This document shows positions 1 through 9,091 of a DNA stretch of 64,000 bases, piece after piece. The stretch spans positions 62,001 through 126,000 of the forward strand of contig NZ_JAHKQO010000045.1 of NCBI RefSeq assembly GCF_018861065.1. The letters run 5' to 3'. The DNA comes from Paraglaciecola arctica (GTDB lineage Bacteria > Pseudomonadota > Gammaproteobacteria > Enterobacterales > Alteromonadaceae). Position numbers and translations under genes: made by a program. Under the pieces are notes generated by a model. The model worked only from the letters and a program-made list of their open reading frames with translations. It had not been told where the DNA came from and ran no database searches. The stretch's first letter is position 1. Each line of letters opens with the position of its first letter.

Positions 1-1
1 G

Positions 2-1147
2 TACGTACCCGAGTTACTGATCCCTGCCCTCGACCAACTTGAGCAAGCATTTATCGATGCTCAAAAAGATCCCGATTTCCAAGCTGAATTTATGGGTCTA
101 CTAAAAGATTATGCTGGTCGCCCTACAGCAATGACTTTAACCCGTAACTTAGTGAATAACCCAAAAGTAAAATTGTACTTAAAACGTGAAGATTTGTTAC
201 ACGGTGGTGCCCATAAAACCAATCAGGTTTTAGGCCAAGCATTGCTAACCAAACGTATGGGGAAAACCGAAGTCATTGCCGAAACTGGTGCAGGACAACA
301 CGGTGTGGCCACGGCTTTAGCCTGTGCACTTATGGGCCTTAAAGCTCGAATTTATATGGGCGCGAAAGATGTAGAACGCCAAGCACCTAATGTATTTAGA
401 ATGCGTTTGATGGGTGCTGAAGTTATTCCTGTGCACGCAGGTTCAGGTACCTTAAAAGATGCAGTGAACGAAGCCATGCGTGACTGGTCTGCAAGTTACG
501 ACAAAGCCCACTACCTGTTAGGTACAGCTGCGGGTCCTCACCCCTTCCCGACTATTGTCCGAGAGTTTCATAGGATGATAGGTGAAGAAACCAAAGCGCA
601 AATCCTTGAAAAAGAAGGACGTTTGCCCGATGCAGTCGTTGCTTGTGTTGGCGGAGGGTCAAACGCCATTGGCATGTTTGCCGATTTTATTGACGAACCA
701 AGTGTTAAACTGATTGGTGTAGAGCCAGCTGGAAAAGGCGTGCACACCGCCGAACACGGCGCCGCTATAGGTAAAGGCACCAAAGGCATATTACATGGCG
801 CTTACAGTTACATCATGCAAGACAACGATGGTCAAATTGAAGAATCATACTCCGTATCTGCTGGTTTAGATTATCCAGCGGTAGGCCCACAACATGCGTA
901 TTTATCTGATATTGGCAGAGCAGAATACGTATCAGTAACTGATGATGAAGCGCTAAATGCGTTTCAAATATTGTCCCGTAAGGAAGGTATTATCCCCGCC
1001 CTTGAATCTTCCCATGCCCTTGCCCATGCCTTAAATATGGCCGATGAAGCCGAGGAAGAGACCATAATAGTGGTGAACCTATCTGGACGTGGTGATAAAG
1101 ACTTAGCCCATGTCCATAGCATTTTAGGAGATCAAAACCATGACTAA
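2..1147 (+). CDS. trpB: Tryptophan synthase beta chain (5' end outside window)
   Basis: TrpB condenses indole with L-serine to make tryptophan, using PLP, in the cytosolic alpha2beta2 complex. The reading frame is open from base 2, so the true start lies upstream; about 381 codons are visible against a usual ~395-400, so only a short N-terminus is missing. The first ATG (position 92) is internal, because the codons before it encode a normal TrpB segment ([17 protein letters not shown]). The PLP lysine lies in GGAHKTNQ, 72 residues into the visible part, and the glycine-rich phosphate-binding loop GGGSNA follows. The stop overlaps the start of trpA by 8 bases, which suggests translational coupling. 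Identification is very secure. Confidence 0.97.
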   Translation, partial: YVPELLIPALDQLEQAFIDAQKDPDFQAEFMGLLKDYAGRPTAMTLTRNLVNNPKVKLYLKREDLLHGGAHKTNQVLGQALLTKRMGKTEVIAETGAGQHGVATALACALMGLKARIYMGAKDVERQAPNVFRMRLMGAEVIPVHAGSGTLKDAVNEAMRDWSASYDKAHYLLGTAAGPHPFPTIVREFHRMIGEETKAQILEKEGRLPDAVVACVGGGSNAIGMFADFIDEPSVKLIGVEPAGKGVHTAEHGAAIGKGTKGILHGAYSYIMQDNDGQIEESYSVSAGLDYPAVGPQHAYLSDIGRAEYVSVTDDEALNAFQILSRKEGIIPALESSHALAHALNMADEAEEETIIVVNLSGRGDKDLAHVHSILGDQNHD

Positions 1148-1970
1148 TTCTGTTGCTAACTCTATTGACCGCTATGCTAAGTTGTTCGAACAGCTCGACC
1201 AAAAAAATGAAGGTGCATTTGTTCCTTTTGTGATGGTTGGCGACCCTGATATTTCTACTTCAGTGAATATCATCAATGCTTTAATTTCAGGCGGTGCAGA
1301 TGCCCTAGAGTTGGGATTCCCCTATTCTGATCCGATTGCCGATGGCCCAACAATTCAACAGGCGAGTATTCGGGCGTTGTCGAATAAAATCAAAACTGAT
1401 GATAACTTCGAAATAATCCGCCAAGTGCGTGCAGCCCATCCTAATATTCCAATTGGCTTATTGCTTTATAGCAACCTAGTACTAAAACGCGGCATCGAAA
1501 AATTCTATCAAGACGCGATGAACGCTGGAGTTGATTCAATCTTAATTGCCGATGTGCCACTGCGTGAAGCAGACCGTTTTATTGCTGTTGCTAAGCAAAC
1601 CGGTATTAAACAAATTTTGATTGCACCACCTAATGCGAGTGATGACACCCTCGCTGAAATTGGCGAAAAATCTCAGGGTTATACCTATTTGTTAGGCAGA
1701 GCCGGAGTAACAGGTGCAGAAACAGCGGTAACCATTCCAGCCAGCGCACTAATTGATAAACTCACACAATATAAAGTCGCACCTCCTTTACTGGGCTTTG
1801 GCATATCCACACCGGCACAAGTCAAAGATGCCATACAATCAGGTGCTGCAGGCGCTATCTCCGGCTCGGCAACGGTAAATATCATTGCGGAAAACCTGAG
1901 TCAGCCAGAAATCATGCTTGATAAACTTCAAAGCTTTGTAACAGAAATGAAAGCGGCTACTCACAAGTAG
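1140..1970 (+). CDS. trpA: Tryptophan synthase alpha chain
   Basis: TrpA cleaves indole-3-glycerol phosphate to indole and glyceraldehyde-3-phosphate and channels indole to TrpB. The 276-residue length is normal for this TIM-barrel family. The catalytic acids are visible: Glu57 in [11 protein letters not shown] and Asp68 in IADGP, equivalent to Glu49 and Asp60 of the Salmonella enzyme. The C-terminal phosphate-binding region GFGIST and GAISGSA is present. The ATG overlaps the trpB stop, so the two are one operon. A GC-rich hairpin covers the stop codon. Confidence 0.97.
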   Translation: MTNSVANSIDRYAKLFEQLDQKNEGAFVPFVMVGDPDISTSVNIINALISGGADALELGFPYSDPIADGPTIQQASIRALSNKIKTDDNFEIIRQVRAAHPNIPIGLLLYSNLVLKRGIEKFYQDAMNAGVDSILIADVPLREADRFIAVAKQTGIKQILIAPPNASDDTLAEIGEKSQGYTYLLGRAGVTGAETAVTIPASALIDKLTQYKVAPPLLGFGISTPAQVKDAIQSGAAGAISGSATVNIIAENLSQPEIMLDKLQSFVTEMKAATHK

Positions 1971-1973
1971 CCG
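1954..1973 (+). terminator. Hairpin at the end of trpA
   Basis: A 7-bp perfect stem (CGGCTAC / GTAGCCG) with a 6-base loop spans the trpA stop codon. It is followed only by TGTTTA rather than a T-run, so it may be a weak terminator or a 3'-end stabiliser between trpA and yciI. Confidence 0.4.
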
Positions 1974-2004
1974 TGTTTATCTAAACAATTCACAGGACAT
2001 CTTT

Positions 2005-2304
2005 ATGTGGTACACAATATATTGCGAAGACATTGAAAACAGTCTGCCTATTCGCAAACAAACAAGAGCAGCGCACCTGGAGCGTATTCAAATATTAGTA
2101 GATCAAGGCCGATTAATGGTGGCAGGTCCAAATCCCGCCATAGACAGCAAAGACCCCGGCGAAGCAGGATTTACGGGATCGCTAATCATTGCAGAATTTG
2201 ACAACCTATCAGACGCACAACAATGGGCTGATACCGACCCCTATACTTTGGCTGGCGTATTTCGACAGGTGACAGTTAAACCTTACATTAAAGTGTTACC
2301 TTAA
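2005..2304 (+). CDS. yciI: YciI family protein
   Basis: This 99-residue protein of the YCII fold resembles E. coli YciI, a small ferredoxin-like-fold protein of uncertain function, sometimes linked to muconolactone-isomerase-like chemistry. Visible family features are the N-terminal MWYTIYCED strand, a conserved His in RAAHLERI, and the ADTDPYTLAGVF stretch near the C-terminus. It sits 34 bases after trpA in the same direction; in enterobacteria yciI is also close to the trp operon, which supports the call. An AGGAC ribosome site precedes the ATG. The biochemical role is not known. Confidence 0.88.
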   Translation: MWYTIYCEDIENSLPIRKQTRAAHLERIQILVDQGRLMVAGPNPAIDSKDPGEAGFTGSLIIAEFDNLSDAQQWADTDPYTLAGVFRQVTVKPYIKVLP

Positions 2305-2321
2305 CCAGTGAAACAGTGTTA

Positions 2322-2732
2322 ATGAGTTATACACCAAATATCGAGTCACTGATGCCAGCCATTGAAATGACCGCTATGCGCGCCCAAGGCGCAGGCGGAC
2401 AAAATGTGAATAAGGTATCCAGTGCTATTCATCTAAGATTTAATGTTCGCTTGGCGGCCATACCCGAATACGTTAAACAGAAACTGCTATCGGGCAAAGA
2501 CAAACGTGTCACCCAAGACGGCATTTTAATTATCAAATCTCAAAGCCATCGCACCCAAGAAATGAACAAACAAGATGGACTAGACAGATTAACTGAAATC
2601 TTAGTTGAGGCAGGCAAACTACAGAAAGCCCGGCGTGCGACTAAACCTAGTAAAAGCTCACAAATCAAACGGGTAGATAGCAAGGTAAAATCAGGAAGAA
2701 CCAAAGCACTACGTAAAAAAGTCGATTATTAA
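2322..2732 (+). CDS. arfB: Alternative ribosome-rescue factor, peptidyl-tRNA hydrolase ArfB
   Basis: ArfB (YaeJ) rescues ribosomes stalled without a stop codon by hydrolysing the peptidyl-tRNA. The 136-residue length fits. The catalytic GGQ motif lies at residues 25-27 in GAGGQNVNK, and the C-terminal ~30 residues are rich in Lys/Arg (KVKSGRTKALRKK), matching the tail that enters the empty mRNA channel. I chose the ATG at 2322 over the GTG six bases upstream because the family begins close to this point. It follows yciI by 17 bases and may be co-transcribed with it. Full-length release factors are about three times longer, so this is not prfA/prfB. Confidence 0.92.
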   Translation: MSYTPNIESLMPAIEMTAMRAQGAGGQNVNKVSSAIHLRFNVRLAAIPEYVKQKLLSGKDKRVTQDGILIIKSQSHRTQEMNKQDGLDRLTEILVEAGKLQKARRATKPSKSSQIKRVDSKVKSGRTKALRKKVDY

Positions 2733-2840
2733 GATAGGATTTCCCGTACATCAATAAACGCTTGTTAGATTAGAGTAAAATCATAACTAGAGAGATTCAG
2801 ATATTGGCCGATAACACTGATAAGTTATCTGAGGTGATAT

Positions 2841-3287
2841 ATGAATCAATCCAAAGGCTGTAGAATTCGTCAAGCCATTTTCCTGCTGCCAATATTGTTA
2901 ATTGGAGGCTTATTAAGTAGTTGTATTCAAAGTAACGCTGCAACCTCTGAGAGTGCAATTTCCAGCACGTCACAAAAACATATTACTGACAATACTTTGA
3001 AGGTAGTGAATGCCGCGTTTTATCCTAGTTTTATTTTAAGTGAATGGCGTTATAAAGGTGCCAGAAATTTCAAAGGAAAGATCAACGCTTACATTCAAAT
3101 TCCTGGGCCATTAGAAATGACTAAAGATGTCCAAAAATCCTACCTGCGCACCGCTATTTGCCCATCATCAGAACACACTAATATGTGGAATGAGATTGAT
3201 GGTATTCCACTTAGTGTGCACATCTACACCCATAAACAAAAACAAAGCTTGTATGTGGATTGTATCAACCCCCTAACTACCGGATAA
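2841..3287 (+). CDS. Hypothetical lipoprotein
   Basis: A 148-residue protein I do not recognise. It has a basic N-terminus, a hydrophobic stretch (residues 12-25) and a lipobox-like LSSC with Cys28, so it is probably exported and lipid-anchored. The mature part is short and contains two further Cys residues (in AICPSS and VDCINP) that could form a disulfide. An SD-like GAGGTGATAT precedes the ATG. It stands alone between arfB and the PEP-CTERM gene, and no function can be assigned. Confidence 0.7.
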   Translation: MNQSKGCRIRQAIFLLPILLIGGLLSSCIQSNAATSESAISSTSQKHITDNTLKVVNAAFYPSFILSEWRYKGARNFKGKINAYIQIPGPLEMTKDVQKSYLRTAICPSSEHTNMWNEIDGIPLSVHIYTHKQKQSLYVDCINPLTTG

Positions 3288-3400
3288 TATGCAGCTTCCA
3301 GAAGCGGACCAATGCGTCAGGATATTTTACACTTTTTTGAAATGGCATCATCCAACAAAACAAATAGCCTTCAAAATCAAGACTCTAAAATATCGGCTTG

Positions 3401-3430
3401 ATTTTTGCTTATTTCAAGATAAGCAAAAAT
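3401..3430 (+). terminator. Perfect inverted repeat with T-rich arm
   Basis: A 12-bp perfect stem (ATTTTTGCTTAT / ATAAGCAAAAAT) with a 6-base loop lies between the hypothetical lipoprotein and the choice-of-anchor gene. The stem is AT-rich with T-runs on both strands. It could terminate upstream transcription or act in the leader of the next gene, whose start is 30 bases downstream. Confidence 0.45.
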
Positions 3431-3459
3431 GAACAATCGTTTTTAAAGGGTATAATTAG

Positions 3460-4434
3460 GTGCATATCAAATTATTATTTAGCGCAGTAGCGATTCTAGG
3501 GCTTATTTCATGTGAGCTTGGTGCAACAACACATACTGTAAACACCTCGGCACATGTAGGATCATATAACTTAATTGTTAAAAACGATTTAACAATCAAT
3601 AGTGATATCCAAGGTAAGATTTTCGTTGGTGGAAACGTCAATAGGGCTGACCAGAATAACAAAAATCTCATCGTTGGTGATAAGCTTGGAACATCATCGA
3701 CTGTCGACGCAGTGACCATAGTGGGTGATATTAATAACATTGAAACTGTTAGAACCTTTAATGGCCATAACATTATTTATGGTGGCAATGCTGGTGCGTC
3801 TAGTTTTGAAGGAGGCTCGGCCAACCAGGTGAATCAAGGAAACCTTCAGAGCGAATTTGATACTTTGTGGGCACAAGTAGAAAACGATAGTGAATATTTT
3901 GAAAGTTTAGAAAAAAACGCCGATTATCATCGAATCCTTCAAGATAAACGAGGCGTTTTTGAAAATGATAATTCTGTTGATTTGAATGTTTTCGAAATAG
4001 ATAAAAGTTTTCTGGAAAAACAAAATGGAGAGCATGATTTTCAGACTAATTTAAGTGTTCCAGTAGTAATTAATGTTGCTGGTACTGGTACCATAAATAT
4101 TATATCGAAGCCTCTGGGAGGCTTCGCAACAACAGCAACCGCAGTCAATGTAATATGGAATTTTTATGAAGCGACTGAAGTGAACTTTAATGCTGGCTCT
4201 TGGTATGGTTCTGTTTTAGCTCCGCTAGCAGTGGTAAATTTGAAAGGTGGTAATATTGATGGCTCAGTTGCCGCATTATCATTTAACGGCGAAAGTCAAT
4301 TGCATCATGCGTTATATTCTTACTCGCCTCCCCCCCCAAAACCTATCAGTGAGGTGCCTGCTCCAGCGGGTACTTTAATTATCGCTTTTGGGTTAGTATT
4401 AGCGGCATACCGTAAATTCAAAACACTAGCTTAA
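3460..4434 (+). CDS. Choice-of-anchor A family protein with PEP-CTERM-type C-terminus
   Basis: A secreted surface protein of 324 residues. It has an N-terminal signal sequence (hydrophobic residues 4-17), a beta-rich middle with many NxxGDI/VGGN-type repeats typical of the choice-of-anchor A domain (about residues 30-275), a proline run, and a C-terminal tripartite sorting signal: VPAPAG, a hydrophobic helix, and a short basic tail ending AYRKFKTLA. Such tails are cut by exosortase. The start is a GTG with AAAGGG upstream. A lipobox-like LISC in the signal region is noted but is less consistent with C-terminal sorting. The next gene is PrsT-like, which fits a PEP-CTERM export system. The substrate or ligand is unknown. 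Confidence 0.82.
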   Translation: MHIKLLFSAVAILGLISCELGATTHTVNTSAHVGSYNLIVKNDLTINSDIQGKIFVGGNVNRADQNNKNLIVGDKLGTSSTVDAVTIVGDINNIETVRTFNGHNIIYGGNAGASSFEGGSANQVNQGNLQSEFDTLWAQVENDSEYFESLEKNADYHRILQDKRGVFENDNSVDLNVFEIDKSFLEKQNGEHDFQTNLSVPVVINVAGTGTINIISKPLGGFATTATAVNVIWNFYEATEVNFNAGSWYGSVLAPLAVVNLKGGNIDGSVAALSFNGESQLHHALYSYSPPPPKPISEVPAPAGTLIIAFGLVLAAYRKFKTLA

Positions 4435-4467
4435 ACTTAAGCTATTATCTTGACTTGTTATTATTTA

Positions 4468-4490
4468 AGACGGATTTATCCGTCTTTTTT
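4468..4490 (+). terminator. Rho-independent terminator
   Basis: The stem AAGACGGAT / ATCCGTCTT with a 2-base loop is followed by a T-run. It separates the choice-of-anchor gene from the TPR gene, whose ATG is 22 bases downstream. Confidence 0.85.
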
Positions 4491-4511
4491 ATTTTAAGTG
4501 TAGGGAAATAA

Positions 4512-7337
4512 ATGCGCGCTTTATTGAATAGCCTTTGTTTTAAAAATGTTCTAGTAATAGCTTGTTTAACACTTAGTATTCACTATTCATCTTTTACAAT
4601 CGCCAATACTCAAATCCACTACGAAAAAGCCCTCTTAGCCTATAAAGAAAAGCAGTTTGAGGAATCGATGATTCACTTAAAAAGTGCATTGTTGGCAACC
4701 CCAGAAAACTTACCCTCAAAAATTCTAATGGCTCAGTTATTGGCACAATTAGGGCAATTCGAGTCCGCGGAACTGGAGTTTGAAGACGTCATTGCACAAG
4801 GTGCTGACATCAGTCTTTTTGCTGATGTCTGGGGTGCAACCTTAATGCAGCGTAAAGCCTATGAAAAAATTATCGACTTCCAACAATTTGCGTATTTTTC
4901 TGAGACCCAGCGATTAAATTGGCTGCGGCTAAGAGCGTCCGCCTGTATGAGCGCAAAAAATTACGATTGTGCGATCCAGAGCTATTTAGATATAAACAAG
5001 CTTGCAAAAGATGAAACAGAAACGTTAAATGGATTAGCCAGCGTTCAGCTCAATTTGAAGCAATTTGAGCTGGCCAATGAGTATCTAAATCAAGCCATTA
5101 AAGTTGATCCAAGTAATCCTATTACTTGGCAACTAAAGGGCTTAGTAGCTAAAAATAACAATCAATTAGAACTGGCTTTGACACACCTCCGGAAAGCTTT
5201 TGAACTTGATCCAGACGACCCTTACATATTACGCCATTTAGCTGATGTCTATTTAGCAACCAATAACAATAAAGCTGCTAAAGACACTATCAATACAATA
5301 TTAAGCGTTTCACCCAATGACCCTTTCGCAATATTAGTGAATAGCTGGTTACAAAAAGATACCGCTTTAGAAGACAACGCGGAGAAGAAGCTTAAAGAAG
5401 TTACTACGAAAATTAACAATTTACCAAACGAGTATGTGCTGCAAGAACATTCATTACTATTCTTGAGAGGGCTAGTTAATTTTAGGCGACAGAGATATGA
5501 GGACTCTGCTCGCGATTTCATCCATTTACGTAAAAAGGATGAAAGTGATATATCTGCCGTGGTGTTACTTGCCAAAAATTACATTGCCTTGGGTAAAGAA
5601 AAAGAAGCTATTTTGCTATTAGAAGATACTCAACAAGACTTACTCGAATTACCAGATGTATTAGTTATGCTTGCAGATTTGTACATCAACAACAATAAAA
5701 ATTTCAAAGCACTATCACTATTGCAAACGCTGCAGATGAAATACCCTGAGAATATTTCGATTCAATTACTGGAAGCCAAACTCAAAATTGCCAGAGGACA
5801 AATACAATCTGGCATGGAACATCTAGACTTTTTAGTTTCAAAATATCCAGAAGACCGGGATATTTTATTGGTGCACAGCATACTAAATTTACAAACACAG
5901 CAGTTTTCGAAAGCCAACACCAGCATTTCAAAATTGCTGAAAACAACTCCAAATGATGCAACTAAACTAAATATTAAAGGCGCAATTTTAATTCAACAAA
6001 ATCAAATAGATGAAGCACAAATTTTCATCAAAAAAGCCTTAGATATTCTCCCCAGTTTACTCTCCGCCAAGATTAACCTAGCGAGTACTTATTATCTGCA
6101 AAACAACTACCTTAGTTCCGTTCATATTTTAGAAGATATTCTTCGGGACAACTCAAGTTATGGACCTGCATTATTACTAATGGCAAAGATTCAGTACTCG
6201 CAAAAAAAACTTGATGAAGCTTATAAAAATTATCGTCTAGTATTGGTTAACGACAGAAATAATATTGAGGCTCTAGAAGGTATCACAGCAATACATTTGA
6301 GTAGAAATGAAAGAGTGGAGGCGCTTGTTCCGCTAAACAAGTTAGGGAAGATTGAATCTCTGAACCCTAAATATATGCTCCAAAAAGCACAAATATATTT
6401 GTCACTTCGTGACTATGAAAACAGCCAATACCAAATAGAGAGTTTAAAACTTATTGCAAAAGAAAATGCAGCATTACTGCTCGCTCTAAGTAAATTGCAA
6501 TTATTACAAGGAGATTTACAAGAAGCATTGCTATCGCTTAAATCTGCCCAAACAATCCAGCCCAATAGTTTAAAAGTAGGTATTTTACTTGCGGAGTTAT
6601 TATTAAATAATGATTTAACTGAAGATGCGGTTGTTCAAATGAAATTACTATCAAGTAAATTTAAAAACTCGCCTGATGTTTTGTTTTTACAAGGTAGGCT
6701 AGCCGAACAACAAGGTCAAATAGACCAAGCAAGTCAGTTATACTTAAATACTTTGAATATGAATGACCAACATGAAATAGCGCTCGCTAAACTCTATTCA
6801 TTACTATCCTATGGAGCAGCACCAGAGCCGTTCAAAAAGAAGATAAATGAAATTGTTTCGGCTCATCCAGATCGTTATTTCCCACGTAACTTATTAGCGC
6901 AGTTTTATTTTTATTCTGGCGAGTACTCTAAAGCGGCCTTCCACTATGAAAAGCTACTGAACCACAAAGCTATACCTAATCGTCCTGCATTATTAAACCG
7001 TTTGGCATTAGTGTTTATGCCCACTGACATACTTAAAAGCTCCGAATATGCAAAAGAAGCTTACCACTTAGATAATACAAGCCCAGAGATACTGACAACC
7101 TATGGTTGGTTGCTAACGCAGCAATCTCAACCTGGTAAGGGCTTAGAATTACTTAGGAAAGCATCAGCTCGAGGACAACAAGTACCAGAGATTCGCTACT
7201 ACATTGCTGTTAGTTTAGAAAAGTTAGGGTTATTTTCTGAGGCGCGATCTGAGCTTGAAACGTTACTTGAGAAGAATGTTGATTTTTCAGAGCAACAAGA
7301 AGCAAAAGCCCTATACGAAAAATTAAAAGAAATGTAG
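4512..7337 (+). CDS. Large TPR-repeat protein, PrsT-like (PEP-CTERM system)
   Basis: A 941-residue protein with an N-terminal signal-like hydrophobic segment (residues 12-31) followed almost entirely by tetratricopeptide repeats, for example YLNQAIKVDPSNPITW and ALTHLRKAFELDPDDPYIL. Length and layout match the TPR protein PrsT found with exosortase/PEP-CTERM systems, where it is thought to assist polysaccharide export or protein sorting at the envelope. Typical PrsT proteins carry a lipobox; here the signal ends SFTIANTQ without a lipobox Cys, so periplasmic release is likely. It lies directly downstream of a PEP-CTERM-type protein, which supports the call. Other large TPR proteins cannot be ruled out. 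Confidence 0.72.
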   Translation: MRALLNSLCFKNVLVIACLTLSIHYSSFTIANTQIHYEKALLAYKEKQFEESMIHLKSALLATPENLPSKILMAQLLAQLGQFESAELEFEDVIAQGADISLFADVWGATLMQRKAYEKIIDFQQFAYFSETQRLNWLRLRASACMSAKNYDCAIQSYLDINKLAKDETETLNGLASVQLNLKQFELANEYLNQAIKVDPSNPITWQLKGLVAKNNNQLELALTHLRKAFELDPDDPYILRHLADVYLATNNNKAAKDTINTILSVSPNDPFAILVNSWLQKDTALEDNAEKKLKEVTTKINNLPNEYVLQEHSLLFLRGLVNFRRQRYEDSARDFIHLRKKDESDISAVVLLAKNYIALGKEKEAILLLEDTQQDLLELPDVLVMLADLYINNNKNFKALSLLQTLQMKYPENISIQLLEAKLKIARGQIQSGMEHLDFLVSKYPEDRDILLVHSILNLQTQQFSKANTSISKLLKTTPNDATKLNIKGAILIQQNQIDEAQIFIKKALDILPSLLSAKINLASTYYLQNNYLSSVHILEDILRDNSSYGPALLLMAKIQYSQKKLDEAYKNYRLVLVNDRNNIEALEGITAIHLSRNERVEALVPLNKLGKIESLNPKYMLQKAQIYLSLRDYENSQYQIESLKLIAKENAALLLALSKLQLLQGDLQEALLSLKSAQTIQPNSLKVGILLAELLLNNDLTEDAVVQMKLLSSKFKNSPDVLFLQGRLAEQQGQIDQASQLYLNTLNMNDQHEIALAKLYSLLSYGAAPEPFKKKINEIVSAHPDRYFPRNLLAQFYFYSGEYSKAAFHYEKLLNHKAIPNRPALLNRLALVFMPTDILKSSEYAKEAYHLDNTSPEILTTYGWLLTQQSQPGKGLELLRKASARGQQVPEIRYYIAVSLEKLGLFSEARSELETLLEKNVDFSEQQEAKALYEKLKEM

Positions 7338-7415
7338 CACTCTATTCAAACTAAATTCAGCTAAAATTCAGCCAAAAAAAAGTAGTCTTATGGTCACTTA
7401 AACAGGAGTGATTAC

Positions 7416-7943
7416 ATGAACCTATTAATAACAAGTGCAGTTCTAGTTTTAACGTTTTCTCCTTTAGCTTTGGCTAAACATGAATATAGTCATCTTAATG
7501 GGACAAAACATAGCCAAGGTCTTTTAAAAGCAAGGGTTATAGAATCAACGCCAATATACAAATACGTTTTTCCACCTCGGCAAAAAACTGTTTGCCAACC
7601 AATTTCGACAACCCACAGCCAATCTCAGAATAAAGGCGCGGTTATCCTTGGAGGGATTGTAGGTGGCGCGATAGGACATGCAGCTAGCAACGACCGTCAC
7701 AAAGGTTTAGGCACTGTAGTGGGTGCGGTAATCGGTAGTTCGTTAGCTCATAAAATTGACCTCAGTTATAAACACAATTCAAAGGCTTATCACAGTCAAA
7801 AACAACGCTGTGTAACCCAATATAACCAGCCACAAAAAGTGCGAGTGTTAGATGGCTATAATGTCACCTATAGCGTAAAGGGAAAAATTTATCAGACTTT
7901 TAGGCATGAGCGGCCTAATAGGTTCATTAGTATTTATTATTAA
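7416..7943 (+). CDS. Glycine-zipper 2TM domain envelope protein
   Basis: A 175-residue exported protein: signal peptide (residues 1-20, ending LALAK), then a glycine-zipper segment at about residues 70-112 (GGIVGGAIGHAAS ... GTVVGAVIGSSLAHKI), as in the Rickettsia 17-kDa antigen family, then a C-terminal region ending in a strand-rich DGYNVTYSVKGKIYQT. Such proteins usually sit in or near the outer membrane and some lack a lipobox, as here. AGGAGTG precedes the ATG. It stands between the TPR gene and a two-component system, and its exact role is unknown. Confidence 0.8.
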   Translation: MNLLITSAVLVLTFSPLALAKHEYSHLNGTKHSQGLLKARVIESTPIYKYVFPPRQKTVCQPISTTHSQSQNKGAVILGGIVGGAIGHAASNDRHKGLGTVVGAVIGSSLAHKIDLSYKHNSKAYHSQKQRCVTQYNQPQKVRVLDGYNVTYSVKGKIYQTFRHERPNRFISIYY

Positions 7944-8058
7944 TAAGTTTCATGTTTACATCGTCACTCAACCTCATAATAACAAAAGCAATTGCTTTTA
8001 AGTCAATTGATGATTGGGGTAAACTAAGATTTGAACATTAACTAACAAGAGCTGAATT

Positions 8059-8334
8059 TTGAAGCAGAATCCTTACATTAGATTTATTGTTGTTTGCGTA
8101 ACGATGATTTCGTTAAGCAGTATGTCTATTGCTGCTCAAGATACCGAAACGCCACCTAAAACCAAATCAGAAGCGGCCAAAAAGGCGCAACAAAAGGTCA
8201 ACGGTAGAGTGTTAAAGGTTGTTCAAAATAACAACAAGTATCGAGTTAAAGTGTTACAAAAATCTGGGCGGGTCATCTCTGTCGATGTAGACAAAAAATC
8301 AGGTAAAGTCAGCAGAAAGAAAGGAAAAGATTAG
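8059..8334 (+). CDS. Small exported basic protein, PepSY-like
   Basis: A 91-residue protein with a signal peptide (hydrophobic residues 8-25, cleavage after SIAA) and a Lys-rich mature part. The segment GRVLKVVQNNNKYRVKVL followed by GRVISVDVDKKSGKV resembles a single PepSY-type repeat. The start is TTG with an AAGAG ribosome site; the next ATG would delete most of the signal peptide, so TTG is preferred. It lies 65 bases before an OmpR-type two-component system, a common arrangement for periplasmic PepSY proteins that modulate a sensor. The function is inferred only from context. Confidence 0.68.
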   Translation: MKQNPYIRFIVVCVTMISLSSMSIAAQDTETPPKTKSEAAKKAQQKVNGRVLKVVQNNNKYRVKVLQKSGRVISVDVDKKSGKVSRKKGKD

Positions 8335-8399
8335 CCTGATTTCGTCGCGCTGGAAATAGACTCCAGTAAAGATAAACACCAAAAATAAATAGGCTTTAA

Positions 8400-9074
8400 A
8401 TGCGCATATTGATAGTAGAAGATGATAGCCGTTTACTCACGCAGCTAGACATATTACTGCAAAAAAACGGCTACAGTGTTGATTTAGCCGATGACGGAGC
8501 AAAAGCGTTATTTTTATTGCAAGAACATACCTATGATTTGGCCATTGTCGATATTGGCCTACCAGTAATCGATGGCTTTGAAGTGATCCAAAAAGCTCGT
8601 AAAAATGATGTAAGTTGCCCGATTTTAATTCTAACCGCACGGGATAGATGGCAAGAGAAAGTCGAAGGTTTAGATGCAGGTGCAGACGATTACTTAACCA
8701 AACCTTTTCACAACGAAGAGTTATTAGCGCGAATAAATGCATTAATTCGCCGAGCCGCAGGTAAAGCACACCCAACGATCGAAAAAGGTCCTATTACTTT
8801 AGATACCCTAAGTGAAGAAGTCAGCGTAAACGGACAATATATTGATCTGACTGCCTATGAATACAAGGTATTAGAATACTTGTTATTAAACCCACAAAAA
8901 GTGATCTCTAAAACTGAACTTACCGAACATATTTACGATCAAGACTTTGATTTAGACAGCAATGTTATCGAAGTGTTTGTGGGGCGCTTACGTAAAAAAA
9001 TTGATCCCGATGGCACTGTTAACCCCATAGAAACACTCCGGGGTAGAGGATATCGAATTAATCGTGAGCTCTAA
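8400..9074 (+). CDS. OmpR/PhoP-family response regulator
   Basis: A 224-residue two-component regulator. The receiver domain (1-115) shows the acidic pocket Glu7-Asp8-Asp9, phospho-acceptor Asp51 in VDIGLP, Thr79 and Lys101 in YLTKPF. The C-terminal winged helix (about 125-222) contains LTAYEYKVLEYLLLNP and RLRKKIDPDG ... GRGYRI, typical of the OmpR subclass. The closest type by sequence style is PhoP/QseB. It is followed 17 bases later by its sensor kinase and preceded by a PepSY-like small protein, so the three probably form one signalling unit for envelope or cation stress. Confidence 0.93.
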   Translation: MRILIVEDDSRLLTQLDILLQKNGYSVDLADDGAKALFLLQEHTYDLAIVDIGLPVIDGFEVIQKARKNDVSCPILILTARDRWQEKVEGLDAGADDYLTKPFHNEELLARINALIRRAAGKAHPTIEKGPITLDTLSEEVSVNGQYIDLTAYEYKVLEYLLLNPQKVISKTELTEHIYDQDFDLDSNVIEVFVGRLRKKIDPDGTVNPIETLRGRGYRINREL

Positions 9075-9091
9075 CTTGAATACAAACGCCA

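Noticed and set aside
3451-3530. Lipobox-like LISC in the choice-of-anchor A protein
   Set aside because: The protein has a C-terminal sorting signal, and the Cys is followed by a better signal-peptidase I site, so a lipoprotein call is not supported.
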